Origin: Rhodoblastus sp963704565
GTDB taxonomy: Bacteria > Pseudomonadota > Alphaproteobacteria > Rhizobiales > Beijerinckiaceae
Reading direction: 5' to 3'
Assembly: GCA_963704565.1 (NCBI GenBank)
Contig: OY969917.1
Location: 1,860,001-1,924,000, forward strand
Length of the DNA: 64,000 bases
The position numbers and the translations under genes were made by a program. The notes below the pieces were generated by a model. The model made no database searches, was not told the DNA's origin, and was given only the letters and a program-made list of their open reading frames with translations. Below are positions 8,042 through 16,279 of this stretch, piece after piece. Numbering within the stretch: position 1 is the stretch's first letter; each line of letters begins with the position of its first letter.

Positions 8042-10606
8042 TTATCGCCGCTTAGGCTTGTGACGCCAAGACGCCGCCGGCGTTTTGGACTCGGCGGACG
8101 TTTTCGGCTTGGCCTCGCCGCCGCCGAAATTATGCGGCCCCATGTCCTCGTCGGTCGGCTTGCGGATGCGGGACGGCGGCAGATTGGCCTTTTCGCCATA
8201 TTTGCGCGCGCCGGCGAAAGCGCCGCCGTCCGCCTCGACCTCGCATTGGCGGGCGAGCGGATCGTCCGAAACCGTCAATTCCACCGCCTGCAGGCGCCTG
8301 ATCTCGTCGCGCAGCCGCGCGGCGGTCTCGAAATCGAGATCGCCCGCCGCCGCTTTCATTTTTTTCTCCAGATCGGCGATGGTCGCCTCGAAATTATGCC
8401 CGATCGCCGGCGCCGAAAAACCGATGTCGACGCTGACATGGTCCTGCTCATAGACCGAGCCGAGAATATCGGCGATGCCGCGCTTGATCGTCGCGGGAGT
8501 GATGTTGTGTTCCGCGTTCCAGGCAAGCTGTTTTTCGCGGCGGCGCAGGGTCTCGCCCATGGCGCGGTCCATCGAGCCGGTGATCGTATCGGCATAGAGG
8601 ATGACCTTGCCGTCCACATTGCGCGCGGCGCGGCCGATGGTCTGCACCAACGAACGTTCGCTGCGCAGAAAACCCTCCTTGTCGGCGTCGAGAATGGCGA
8701 CCAGGGCGCATTCGGGAATGTCGAGGCCCTCGCGCAGCAGATTGATGCCGACCAGCACGTCGAAAGCGCCGAGCCGCAGGTCGCGGAGAATCTCGATGCG
8801 CTCGATGGTGTCGATGTCGGAATGCATGTAGCGCACCCGCACGCCGTTCTCGTGCAGATATTCGGTGAGATCCTCGGCCATGCGCTTGGTGAGAACGGTG
8901 ACGAGCGTGCGATAGCCGCGCGCGGAAAAATCGCGAACCTCGCCCAGAAGATCGTCCACCTGGCTGCGCGCCGAGCGCACTTCGACCGGCGGATCGACCA
9001 GTCCGGTCGGGCGGATGACCTGTTCGACGAAAACCCCGCCGGTGCGCTGCATTTCCCAATCGCCCGGCGTCGCCGAGACATGGATCGACTGCGGCCGCAT
9101 GGCGTCCCATTCCTCGAAACGCAGCGGCCGGTTGTCCAGGCAGGACGGCAGGCGGAAGCCATATTCGGCCAGAGTCGCCTTGCGCCTAAAATCGCCGCGA
9201 TACATGCCGCCGATCTGCGGCACGGTGACATGGCTCTCGTCGGTGAAGACGAGCGCGTTGTCGGGCAGATATTCGAAAAGCGTCGGCGGCGGCTCGCCGG
9301 GCCGGCGCCCGGTGAGATAGCGCGAATAATTCTCGATGCCGGCGCAGGCGCCGGTGGCTTGCAGCATTTCGAGATCGAAAGTCGCGCGCTGTTCGAGGCG
9401 CTGGGCTTCGAGAAAGCGGCCAGAAGCCTGCAATTCCTCCAGCCGCTGGCGCAGCTCCGACTTGATGCCGTCGATCGCTTGAAGAAGGGTCGGGCGCGGC
9501 GTGACATAATGCGAATTGGCGTAGAATTTGATCTGTTCGAGATCCTGGAATTTCTTGCCGGTGAGCGGGTCGAATTCGGCGAGCGATTCCACTTCGTCGC
9601 CGAAAAAGGAGATGCGCCAGGCGCGGTCTTCGTAATGGGCGGGAAAGACTTCCACCGTATCGCCGCGCACGCGAAAGGCGCCGCGCGAAAAATCCGGCGT
9701 GCGCTTGTATTGCAGCGCCACGAGGTCTTGCAGCAATTGGCGCTGGTCGAGTTTTTCGCCGAGCTTTACCGAAAAGGTCATGGCGGTATAGGTCTCGACC
9801 GAGCCTATGCCATAGATGCAGGACACCGAGGCGACGATGATGACGTCGTCGCGTTCAAGCAAGGCGCGGGTGGCGGAATGGCGCATCCGGTCGATCTGCT
9901 CGTTGATCGAGGATTCTTTTTCAATAAAAGTGTCGGTGCGCGGCACATAGGCTTCGGGCTGATAGTAATCGTAATAAGAAACGAAATATTCGACCGCGTT
10001 GTTGGGGAAAAAGCTTTTAAATTCGCCGTAAAGCTGGGCGGCGAGGGTCTTGTTGGGCGCCAGGATCAAGGCCGGGCGCTGCGTCCGCGCAATCACCTGC
10101 GCCATGGTGAAAGTCTTGCCCGAGCCGGTGACGCCGAGCAGAACCTGATCGTGTTCCCGCGCCTTCAGGCCTTCGACCAGTTCCTCGATGGCGTGGGGCT
10201 GGTCGCCCTGCGGCGAATATTCCGACACCAACTCGAAGCGGACGCCGCCTTCCGATTTTTCCGGCCGCGCCGGGCGATGCGGAACCCAGGGTTTTTGGTC
10301 GCGCAGATTGGGGTCGCCTTTTTCCAGCAGTTCTTCGAGCAGAGTCGCGGTGACCCCGCTCCCGGTCTGGAATTCCATTTTGGGCGGCGCCCGCCGCATC
10401 GGTTTTTCGCGCGCAATTTCGGGCTCTTGTCCGAGGCCAAAACGCGCGGCTTCCTCGGCGGAGAGTTTTTCGGCCAGATAGGGCGACGACGCCTCCTCAA
10501 AACCCTTGCCGATCAAGGCAGGGTTGAGAAGGGCCGCCAGATGCGCGTCCAGCGGCTGCACGTCGGGTTTCGACGCCTTGGCGCGGGAGGAAGGTTTTTT
10601 CGCCAT
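8042..10606 (-). CDS. uvrB: Excinuclease ABC subunit B
   Basis: An 854-residue DNA-damage recognition helicase of nucleotide excision repair. It contains Walker A GVTGSGKTFT, the beta-hairpin YYDYYQPEAYVP that probes the lesion, the DESHV helicase motif, QTIGRAARN (motif VI), and a C-terminal UVR domain (LDFETAARLRDEIRRL) for UvrC contact. About 150 residues precede the canonical FELVSEYSPQGDQP start of the helicase core; this N-terminal extension is common in alphaproteobacteria. The ATG at 10606 (MAKKPSSRAK) was chosen because the frame further upstream is Arg-rich and unlike protein. It is divergent from the acyltransferase operon. Confidence 0.96.
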   Translation of the reverse strand: MAKKPSSRAKASKPDVQPLDAHLAALLNPALIGKGFEEASSPYLAEKLSAEEAARFGLGQEPEIAREKPMRRAPPKMEFQTGSGVTATLLEELLEKGDPNLRDQKPWVPHRPARPEKSEGGVRFELVSEYSPQGDQPHAIEELVEGLKAREHDQVLLGVTGSGKTFTMAQVIARTQRPALILAPNKTLAAQLYGEFKSFFPNNAVEYFVSYYDYYQPEAYVPRTDTFIEKESSINEQIDRMRHSATRALLERDDVIIVASVSCIYGIGSVETYTAMTFSVKLGEKLDQRQLLQDLVALQYKRTPDFSRGAFRVRGDTVEVFPAHYEDRAWRISFFGDEVESLAEFDPLTGKKFQDLEQIKFYANSHYVTPRPTLLQAIDGIKSELRQRLEELQASGRFLEAQRLEQRATFDLEMLQATGACAGIENYSRYLTGRRPGEPPPTLFEYLPDNALVFTDESHVTVPQIGGMYRGDFRRKATLAEYGFRLPSCLDNRPLRFEEWDAMRPQSIHVSATPGDWEMQRTGGVFVEQVIRPTGLVDPPVEVRSARSQVDDLLGEVRDFSARGYRTLVTVLTKRMAEDLTEYLHENGVRVRYMHSDIDTIERIEILRDLRLGAFDVLVGINLLREGLDIPECALVAILDADKEGFLRSERSLVQTIGRAARNVDGKVILYADTITGSMDRAMGETLRRREKQLAWNAEHNITPATIKRGIADILGSVYEQDHVSVDIGFSAPAIGHNFEATIADLEKKMKAAAGDLDFETAARLRDEIRRLQAVELTVSDDPLARQCEVEADGGAFAGARKYGEKANLPPSRIRKPTDEDMGPHNFGGGEAKPKTSAESKTPAASWRHKPKRR

Positions 10607-10780
10607 GGCGGCAATATGGGGCCGGCGACGGCGAATGGGAAGCGGGGACCGCGCTTGCCGAGTGGATAGCAGATCAACGCTGTCGCGGCTTCCAGTGGAC
10701 TCCTCTTGCCAAGCCTCAGGCGCATAGCTTACCGTTGGCCGCCTAAATGCTTTAACTCTTTGCAAACCAAGTTGATTAAG

Positions 10781-11335
10781 ATGAATCATATTGATGCTAA
10801 AGAGGATTCCCATCAGGATGCGGCGGCGCCTCCGCCCAAATTCGATCAACGGCATATCGGGGCCGCCGCGTCGAAACTGGTCGCGGCGAGCATCGGCGAT
10901 ATAGTCACCGTTTTTTCCCGTTCGCCCGCACACAGGCATTTTTCGCTTGCCGATGTCGAGTGGATGATTCTGCCGGCGGTTCTCAACGGTCAATTCTATG
11001 TCGCGGAATTCGAGAACAGGCAGACCGGCTTTCGCGCACCGATCGCGGTCGCGACCTGGGCCTTTGTCTCGGAAGAGGTCGATCGCCGCATTTGCGCCAA
11101 TCCGTCGCAGAGGATTCGCCTGCGTCCCGACGAGTGGAAAAGCGGCGACATCGCCTGGATCGTCGATCTGGTCGGCGATCCGCGCGGGGTTGCGGGGGCG
11201 GTCGAATGGCTAAATGCTGAACCTTTCAAAGAGCGAGGCGCGAAGATCGCTGTCGGAGACCGGTCGGGTGCGATCAGGATTGATACCCTTGACGCGCTGA
11301 CTATTGCGCCTCACACGAAAGAGGCGGCGCCATGA
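10781..11335 (+). CDS. HlyC-type toxin-activating lysine acyltransferase
   Basis: A 184-residue protein of the HlyC/CyaC/RtxC family, which uses acyl-ACP to acylate internal lysines of RTX toxins in the cytosol. The catalytic histidine region reads SRSPAHRHFSLADVEWMILP (His51, equivalent to His23 of E. coli HlyC). It is followed by GQFYVAEF, WAFVSEEVDRR and RLRPDEWKSGDIAWIVDLVG, all in the family order. The start at 10781 is preferred to an in-frame ATG 75 bp upstream, which adds unlike sequence, though its ribosome-binding site is weak. Its stop overlaps the next gene as ATGA. The expected RTX substrate gene is two genes downstream but truncated. Confidence 0.88.
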   Translation: MNHIDAKEDSHQDAAAPPPKFDQRHIGAAASKLVAASIGDIVTVFSRSPAHRHFSLADVEWMILPAVLNGQFYVAEFENRQTGFRAPIAVATWAFVSEEVDRRICANPSQRIRLRPDEWKSGDIAWIVDLVGDPRGVAGAVEWLNAEPFKERGAKIAVGDRSGAIRIDTLDALTIAPHTKEAAP

Positions 11336-12156
11336 GCCTTTTCGCGTTTTTCTTTGTCGCGATTTGCCTTGTCTTTTTTCTAGGGGCGCTCCGAAGACCC
11401 GGCGAGCCGTTGCGGGCGCTCGGGTTCAGAGCCGGCAAATGGCTGTTGGGCGCCGCTGTTGTTCTTGCGGCTTTGGCGGCGATCTACCGGACAGCGACCC
11501 CCTCGACTTCCCTCAATTACAAGCTGTCCGTGGATGTCGACGACAATGGAATTCCGCGCCATGGCGAGGGCGTGATCAAGGTCGTGTTCCAATCCATGGG
11601 GCCGCTGCTCATCGACAACACCCCGCAATGGGCGATCGGCGTCGTCGGCGAGGCCTTTCCGGTTGATCTGGGAGCAAGGGGAGCTTTTTTCGTTCTGCTC
11701 TCGCGGGATCGCACCAGGGACACTTCGTCGGGCGCCGGCCGCGATGCGCTCGGCTCCTATTTCAATTTCTACGTCAACGACCTTCCCAATGGGTCCGGCT
11801 CGATTGCGAAAATGAACGCGCTCGGCGCGAGTCACGCCGCGACGGATATCAAGCCCGACCAACTGCCGACGCTCGTGCGATTGCGCGACATCAACAATCC
11901 CAAGACGGTCGAGATCGTCGATCCGGATCAACTTGATTTGAGCTTCGGGCCGGGCGTGAGAATCGTCAAAGCGCGTGCAGAAATTACGGACGAGCCGGTG
12001 ACCAAAGGTATCAGAAAGCAGCTCAGCTGGCTGAAAGAGGGTTATTGGGAAAAGTGGATATTCGATCCACATGGTGAGCCAGCAAATCAAGTGCCATTGC
12101 AGCGTCAAATTACTTACGGGGACTTCGCGACAAGCGATTTTTGGGGAGGCCGATGA
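11332..12156 (+). CDS. Membrane-anchored protein of unknown function, coupled to the acyltransferase
   Basis: A 274-residue protein with two N-terminal hydrophobic segments (residues 1-17 and about 36-54), then a long soluble region predicted to lie outside the membrane. That region includes YKLSVDVDDNGIPRHGEGVI and later short beta-rich stretches. I do not recognise a catalytic motif. It overlaps the acyltransferase by 4 bp (ATGA) and the small downstream frame by another 4 bp, so all three are one transcript with coupled translation. A role in making, exporting or resisting the RTX product is inferred from this position only. Confidence 0.75.
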   Translation: MSLFAFFFVAICLVFFLGALRRPGEPLRALGFRAGKWLLGAAVVLAALAAIYRTATPSTSLNYKLSVDVDDNGIPRHGEGVIKVVFQSMGPLLIDNTPQWAIGVVGEAFPVDLGARGAFFVLLSRDRTRDTSSGAGRDALGSYFNFYVNDLPNGSGSIAKMNALGASHAATDIKPDQLPTLVRLRDINNPKTVEIVDPDQLDLSFGPGVRIVKARAEITDEPVTKGIRKQLSWLKEGYWEKWIFDPHGEPANQVPLQRQITYGDFATSDFWGGR

Positions 12157-12377
12157 TGACAAATTCGAACGACCTCATGTTAGCCATCCTTTCGATGGAC
12201 GCCTATGATCAGGGATACGGTGCCGGAATTAGTAATATGCCTGGGCAGATTGGCTCTGCCAATCTGTTGAACGTCGCACTTCCGGCGGGATCGTTTGATG
12301 CCGGCTTCTATGCCGCCGCTTATTCGTACAACGTGGTTACGGGTGGTTACGGGGACGCCATACGAAATCCCCAATAG
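12153..12377 (+). pseudogene. Truncated N-terminus of an RTX lipase-like protein
   Basis: The frame opens with tandem ATGs at 12153/12156 behind GGGGAGG and ends after about 74 residues. NSNDLMLAILSMDAY, GYGAGI, IGSANLL and SFDAGFYAAAYSYN resemble the N-terminus of alphaproteobacterial RTX proteins carrying a class 3 lipase-like domain, where the next residues would normally read VISYRGTD. Here the frame degenerates exactly where a GTGGTTACGG/GTTACGGGGAC repeat begins (12333-12356) and stops soon after. No lipase Ser motif or GGxGxDxLx repeats follow before the opposite-strand gene at 12524. It is probably the remains of the substrate of the upstream acyltransferase. A free-standing 74-residue peptide cannot be excluded. 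Confidence 0.6.
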
Positions 12378-12523
12378 CGGCGGGGCGCGGTCGGGCGTGG
12401 GGAACCGTTTCGTCCCGGCGACGCGGAGGCAGGGTCGGTCATCCGCGCCGTCCCGCTCGGCGCACCCCTCAAGTCAGGCAAGATCGCCGTAAACGTCTCG
12501 CCATTCCACCTTGGAGTCCAGGC

Positions 12524-14122
12524 TCAAAAACTCTGTTCGTACGCCAAAACCGTCTGCTCGGCGATCCGCGTCATCAGGGGAATTTCGGTCAGTGGCCGGT
12601 CCGAGGCGAGGTCGCGGCCGGTCAGCGCCAGTTGCGGCCAGTTCTTGTAAATGCGGTCCCTGGCGTTGCGCAGGACGAGCGCCGAAATGGCGCATTGCCG
12701 CGCCCAAAAAGCGCGTCGCGCGGGTAGATAGGTTTCCAGAAGTTTCTTGACGCGTTTCTGCCGTCCCCGCACCGGCTTCAACAGCTTTTCGACATCGGCC
12801 ACGCCCTCGAACCAGCCTTCGGTTATGTCTTGTCCCGCGACCTCGATCGGCGCATCGGACGAAACGCCGCCGCTGGTTTGCGGCGGGGCGTCGGCGAGCA
12901 GGCGTTCGATCAGCTCCGACGGCGTTTCGTTGAGCGGATAGACCGGCCCCAGCCCCAAGGCCTCGACGGCCTGCGCGGTTTTGAACGGCGGCGGCGCATT
13001 CGACGCGAGATTGTCGCCGAGGGCGAGGCGCAGCAGGCGGGCCAGCGCCTCAAGGTCGGTTTCCGTCGCCGCGACCGACGACTTGATCCGGGCGATCACG
13101 CCGTCCATTTCGCGTTTGGGCAGATCGTCCATCACGAAAGCGTCGGCGACGCCCGTTGGTTTGATCATGATCGCGACGATGCGATAGCGCGTTCCGGCTT
13201 TTTGCCCGACCGCAACCTGCATCGCTCCCGAGCCGTCGCACAGCGTCGCCACGCATTTCAGCGTTTTCACGGCGGTCGCCGGCTTGGCGGGGAGGGCGTT
13301 GCGCCGCATGGCTTTGATCGCTTCGTCGACGGCGGCCTGCCGCGCCGGCGCCAACCACGGGCGGATCAGAACCAGCCTGTCCAGCGCGGCGCTCGCGACC
13401 GGCGCCATTTTTGCCGCCTCGGCCAAAGCCTCGGCGGCGGCGATCGCCGTCGCGTCGTCGGAATCGAGCAGAAAGCCGGCGACCGCTTCGGCGGTCGCGG
13501 GGCCTTCGGCCAGATGGTTGAAAATCCCTTTTTTCGCCTCGACCGGCAGGATGCAGCTCACCGAGCGGACAAAGTCGAATATCTGGAAAGGATCGTCGCC
13601 ATTTTCCAGCGCCTGCCGCCGCAGAACGGCGCCATGTTCGCGCGCGCTTTCATCGCCCTGCCCTGGACCTGCTTCTTTCCATGCCCGCGCGAAGGCTGTC
13701 TTTAAACATTCCGGCGGTGGCAGGCCGGCGTCGGCGAAGAGCTTGCCGATCATCATCATGTCGCCGGGATCCAAAATGTCGCCTGCAACGGCCTCGCACA
13801 GCATCCGGTCGATTTCGCGCAGCGCTTTGCGCGCCTGGCGATCGCCGCCATTGGCGTCGATCCGCGTTTCGTCGAGGGCCGGAATGAGGTCGGCAAACAA
13901 GGCGCCGGCCTGTTTGGTTCCGCCATCCTCGATCGTTGCGAGCAGATCGGCGAAGATCTCCTCCACGCCGGCCCCGGACTCGCCGAAAGCGCCTTGCGCC
14001 AGCAGCATTTCCATCAGGGCTGAAAATTCCCCGCCGTCCAGCGACGGCATGGCCGGCGCTCCCGTTTTACGGGGCTTTCGCGACGATTTCGTCGGCTTGT
14101 CTCCGGCGGGCTTTCTTGTCAT
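12524..14122 (-). CDS. Hypothetical protein, 532 aa, alpha-helical
   Basis: I do not recognise this family. The first 25 residues are basic and disordered-looking (MTRKPAGDKPTKSSRKPRK). The rest is Ala/Leu/Asp/Glu-rich and looks all-helical, with HEAT-like stretches around AIAAAEALAEAAKMAP and LDRLVLIRPWLAPARQAA. Around residues 275-320 a stretch with more beta character appears (ATLCDGSGAMQVAVGQK, YRIVAIMIKP). The C-terminus is Arg-rich and helical (ARRAFWARQCAISALVLRNA). It has no signal peptide or membrane span and is predicted to be cytosolic. It stands alone between the broken RTX operon and kup. Confidence 0.8.
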   Translation of the reverse strand: MTRKPAGDKPTKSSRKPRKTGAPAMPSLDGGEFSALMEMLLAQGAFGESGAGVEEIFADLLATIEDGGTKQAGALFADLIPALDETRIDANGGDRQARKALREIDRMLCEAVAGDILDPGDMMMIGKLFADAGLPPPECLKTAFARAWKEAGPGQGDESAREHGAVLRRQALENGDDPFQIFDFVRSVSCILPVEAKKGIFNHLAEGPATAEAVAGFLLDSDDATAIAAAEALAEAAKMAPVASAALDRLVLIRPWLAPARQAAVDEAIKAMRRNALPAKPATAVKTLKCVATLCDGSGAMQVAVGQKAGTRYRIVAIMIKPTGVADAFVMDDLPKREMDGVIARIKSSVAATETDLEALARLLRLALGDNLASNAPPPFKTAQAVEALGLGPVYPLNETPSELIERLLADAPPQTSGGVSSDAPIEVAGQDITEGWFEGVADVEKLLKPVRGRQKRVKKLLETYLPARRAFWARQCAISALVLRNARDRIYKNWPQLALTGRDLASDRPLTEIPLMTRIAEQTVLAYEQSF

Positions 14123-14198
14123 GTCGTTTCACTCAGCCGTCTTGCCGCCAAGGGCGGGCGTTGACGCCACGATCAGCCTGCCGCGCAAATAAGTCCCC

Positions 14199-16139
14199 TC
14201 AAATCGTCACTTGCGCGCCCATTTCGACCACGCGGTCGGAGGGGATCGAGAAGAAGTCGGTGGCGTTGATCGCCTGTTTCGACAGGTTGACGAACAGCTT
14301 GTCCTGCCAATGCGGCATGCCGGAGGCCGGCGAGGTCTTGAGCGTCCTTTTGCCGAGGAAGAAGGACGTGGTCATGATGTCGAACTTCACCCCGCATTTG
14401 CGCATCAAGGCCATGGCCGCCGGCACGCGCGGCGTTTCCATGAAGCCGAAATAAATCGTCACGCGCATGAAATCCTGCGAGAGCTTCTCGATTTCGAAGC
14501 GGTTGCTCTCGGAGACGCGCGGCGTCGGCTTGGTGACCACGTTCATGATGACGATGCGCTCGTGCAACACCTTGTTGTGCTTGAGATTATGCATCAAGGC
14601 CGAGGGCGCGACATTGGGATCGCCGGTGAGGAAGACCGCCGTGCCGGGCACCCGGGTCGGCTTGGATTTCGCCATCATGCGGATGAGATCGGCGGTCGGG
14701 ATCGAATCGCGATGGGTCTTGCGCGCCAGAAGCTCGGCGCCGCGCACCCAGGTCCACATCACGATCATCGACAGGCCGGCGAGGCCCAGCGGCGCCCAGC
14801 CGCCGTCCAGCACCTTCACCATATTCGCGGCCATGAAGGCGAGATCGACAATGAGGAACATGCCGACGAAGGGAATCGCCGCGATCAGCGGCCAGCGCCA
14901 CAATTTCCACACCACGAAGAAGGACAGCGCCGTCGTCACCACCATGGTTCCGGTGACCGCTATGCCATAGGCGTTGGCGAGATTGGCCGAGGTGCGGAAC
15001 AGGAAGACCAGCAGCAGCACGCCGATCAGCAGGGTCCGATTGACGCGCGGAACGAAAATCTGCCCCTCGGTGGTGGCGGACGTGTGCTGGATTTCGAGGC
15101 GCGGCAGCAGGCCGAGCTGAATCGCCTGACGCGACAGCGAAAAGGCGCCGGTGATCACCGCCTGGCTGGCGATGATGGTGGCGACGGTCGCCAGCACGAC
15201 GAAGGGAATCAGCGTCCAGGCGGGCGCCATCAGATAGAAGGGATTGGCGACCGCCGCAGGGGTTTTCAGCACCAGCGCGCCCTGGCCGAGATAATTGGCC
15301 ACCAGCGCCGGCAGGACGAAGAACAGCCAGGCCATCTGGATCGGCTTGCGGCCGAAATGGCCCATATCGGCATAAAGCGCCTCCGCCCCGGTCACCGCCA
15401 GGAAGACCAGGCCGAGGGTGACGAAGCCGGTCGCGCCATGGCCGAACAGGAATTTCAGGCCGAGAACCGGATCGAAGGCCCGGAGGATGCGCGGCGCGTC
15501 GGCGAGATGATAAACGCCCAGCGCGCCGATGACGCCGAAGAACACCACCATGATCGGGCCGAAAAACGTCGCGACCTTGGCCGTGCCGCTGCTTTGCACG
15601 ATGAACAGGCTCACCAGAATGCCCACCGCGATCGGCAGAACATAAGGCGCGAAGGCGGTGGACGCGGTATTGAGGCCCTCGACCGCCGACAGCACCGAAA
15701 TGGCGGGGGTGATGATCGCGTCGCCGGAGAACAGGGCCGCGCCGGCCACGCCGAGCAGGAAAATCCAGCGCGAGCGCCGCCCCAGCGCGTTCTGCGCCAA
15801 GGCCATGAGCGACAGAGTGCCGCCCTCGCCCTTGTTGTCCGCGCGCATCAGGAAGAACACATATTTGAGCGTCACGACGAAGACCAGCGCCCAGATCAGC
15901 AGCGAAACGATGCCGATCACCTCGGATTCGACCACGCCGTCTTTTTTCATATGGTCGAGCGCCGCCTGGAGCGCATAGAGCGGGCTGGTGCCGATGTCGC
16001 CATAGACGACGCCCATCGAGCCGAGCATCAAGGTCCAGAACCCCTCGCCCTGATGCTCGGGGTCCGGCGGGGCTGGCTGGGTCACGGATTCCGGGGAAGG
16101 GGTAACGGCGGCGGGCGTGGGAATCGTGTCTTGCGACAT
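14199..16139 (-). CDS. kup: KUP-family potassium uptake protein
   Basis: A 646-residue inner-membrane K+/H+ symporter of the KUP/HAK/KT family. After about 30 disordered Pro-rich residues comes the signature LMLGSMGVVYGDIGTSPLYA in the first transmembrane helix, followed by about eleven more hydrophobic helices. The C-terminal soluble domain (about 490-646) begins around GTAVFLTGDPNVAPSALMHN. Motifs such as GEGGTLSL and SGDAIITPAISVLSA are typical. It is divergent from hrpB with about 140 bp between starts and is likely monocistronic. Confidence 0.95.
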   Translation of the reverse strand: MSQDTIPTPAAVTPSPESVTQPAPPDPEHQGEGFWTLMLGSMGVVYGDIGTSPLYALQAALDHMKKDGVVESEVIGIVSLLIWALVFVVTLKYVFFLMRADNKGEGGTLSLMALAQNALGRRSRWIFLLGVAGAALFSGDAIITPAISVLSAVEGLNTASTAFAPYVLPIAVGILVSLFIVQSSGTAKVATFFGPIMVVFFGVIGALGVYHLADAPRILRAFDPVLGLKFLFGHGATGFVTLGLVFLAVTGAEALYADMGHFGRKPIQMAWLFFVLPALVANYLGQGALVLKTPAAVANPFYLMAPAWTLIPFVVLATVATIIASQAVITGAFSLSRQAIQLGLLPRLEIQHTSATTEGQIFVPRVNRTLLIGVLLLVFLFRTSANLANAYGIAVTGTMVVTTALSFFVVWKLWRWPLIAAIPFVGMFLIVDLAFMAANMVKVLDGGWAPLGLAGLSMIVMWTWVRGAELLARKTHRDSIPTADLIRMMAKSKPTRVPGTAVFLTGDPNVAPSALMHNLKHNKVLHERIVIMNVVTKPTPRVSESNRFEIEKLSQDFMRVTIYFGFMETPRVPAAMALMRKCGVKFDIMTTSFFLGKRTLKTSPASGMPHWQDKLFVNLSKQAINATDFFSIPSDRVVEMGAQVTI

Positions 16140-16279
16140 GGGGTCATCCTGGCTGCCGCCTCGAAATGAGGCGCGACCGGGGCGGACCTATAAACCTTTC
16201 CGGCGCGCGAGAGAAGGGGCGCCTTTGGCCCCTCGGCAAGCCGCATTGCGATCGGGCGAATTTGCTGGCAAGAGGCGTC

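Noticed and set aside
10706..10780. Upstream ATG for the HlyC-type gene
   Set aside because: Adds 25 residues with no family similarity; the downstream start gives the family N-terminus, although its ribosome-binding site is weak.
12378..12523. Reading frame GRGEPFRPGDAEAGSVIRAV after the RTX relic
   Set aside because: Too short, no start, no match to RTX or lipase domains; cannot be separated from chance.
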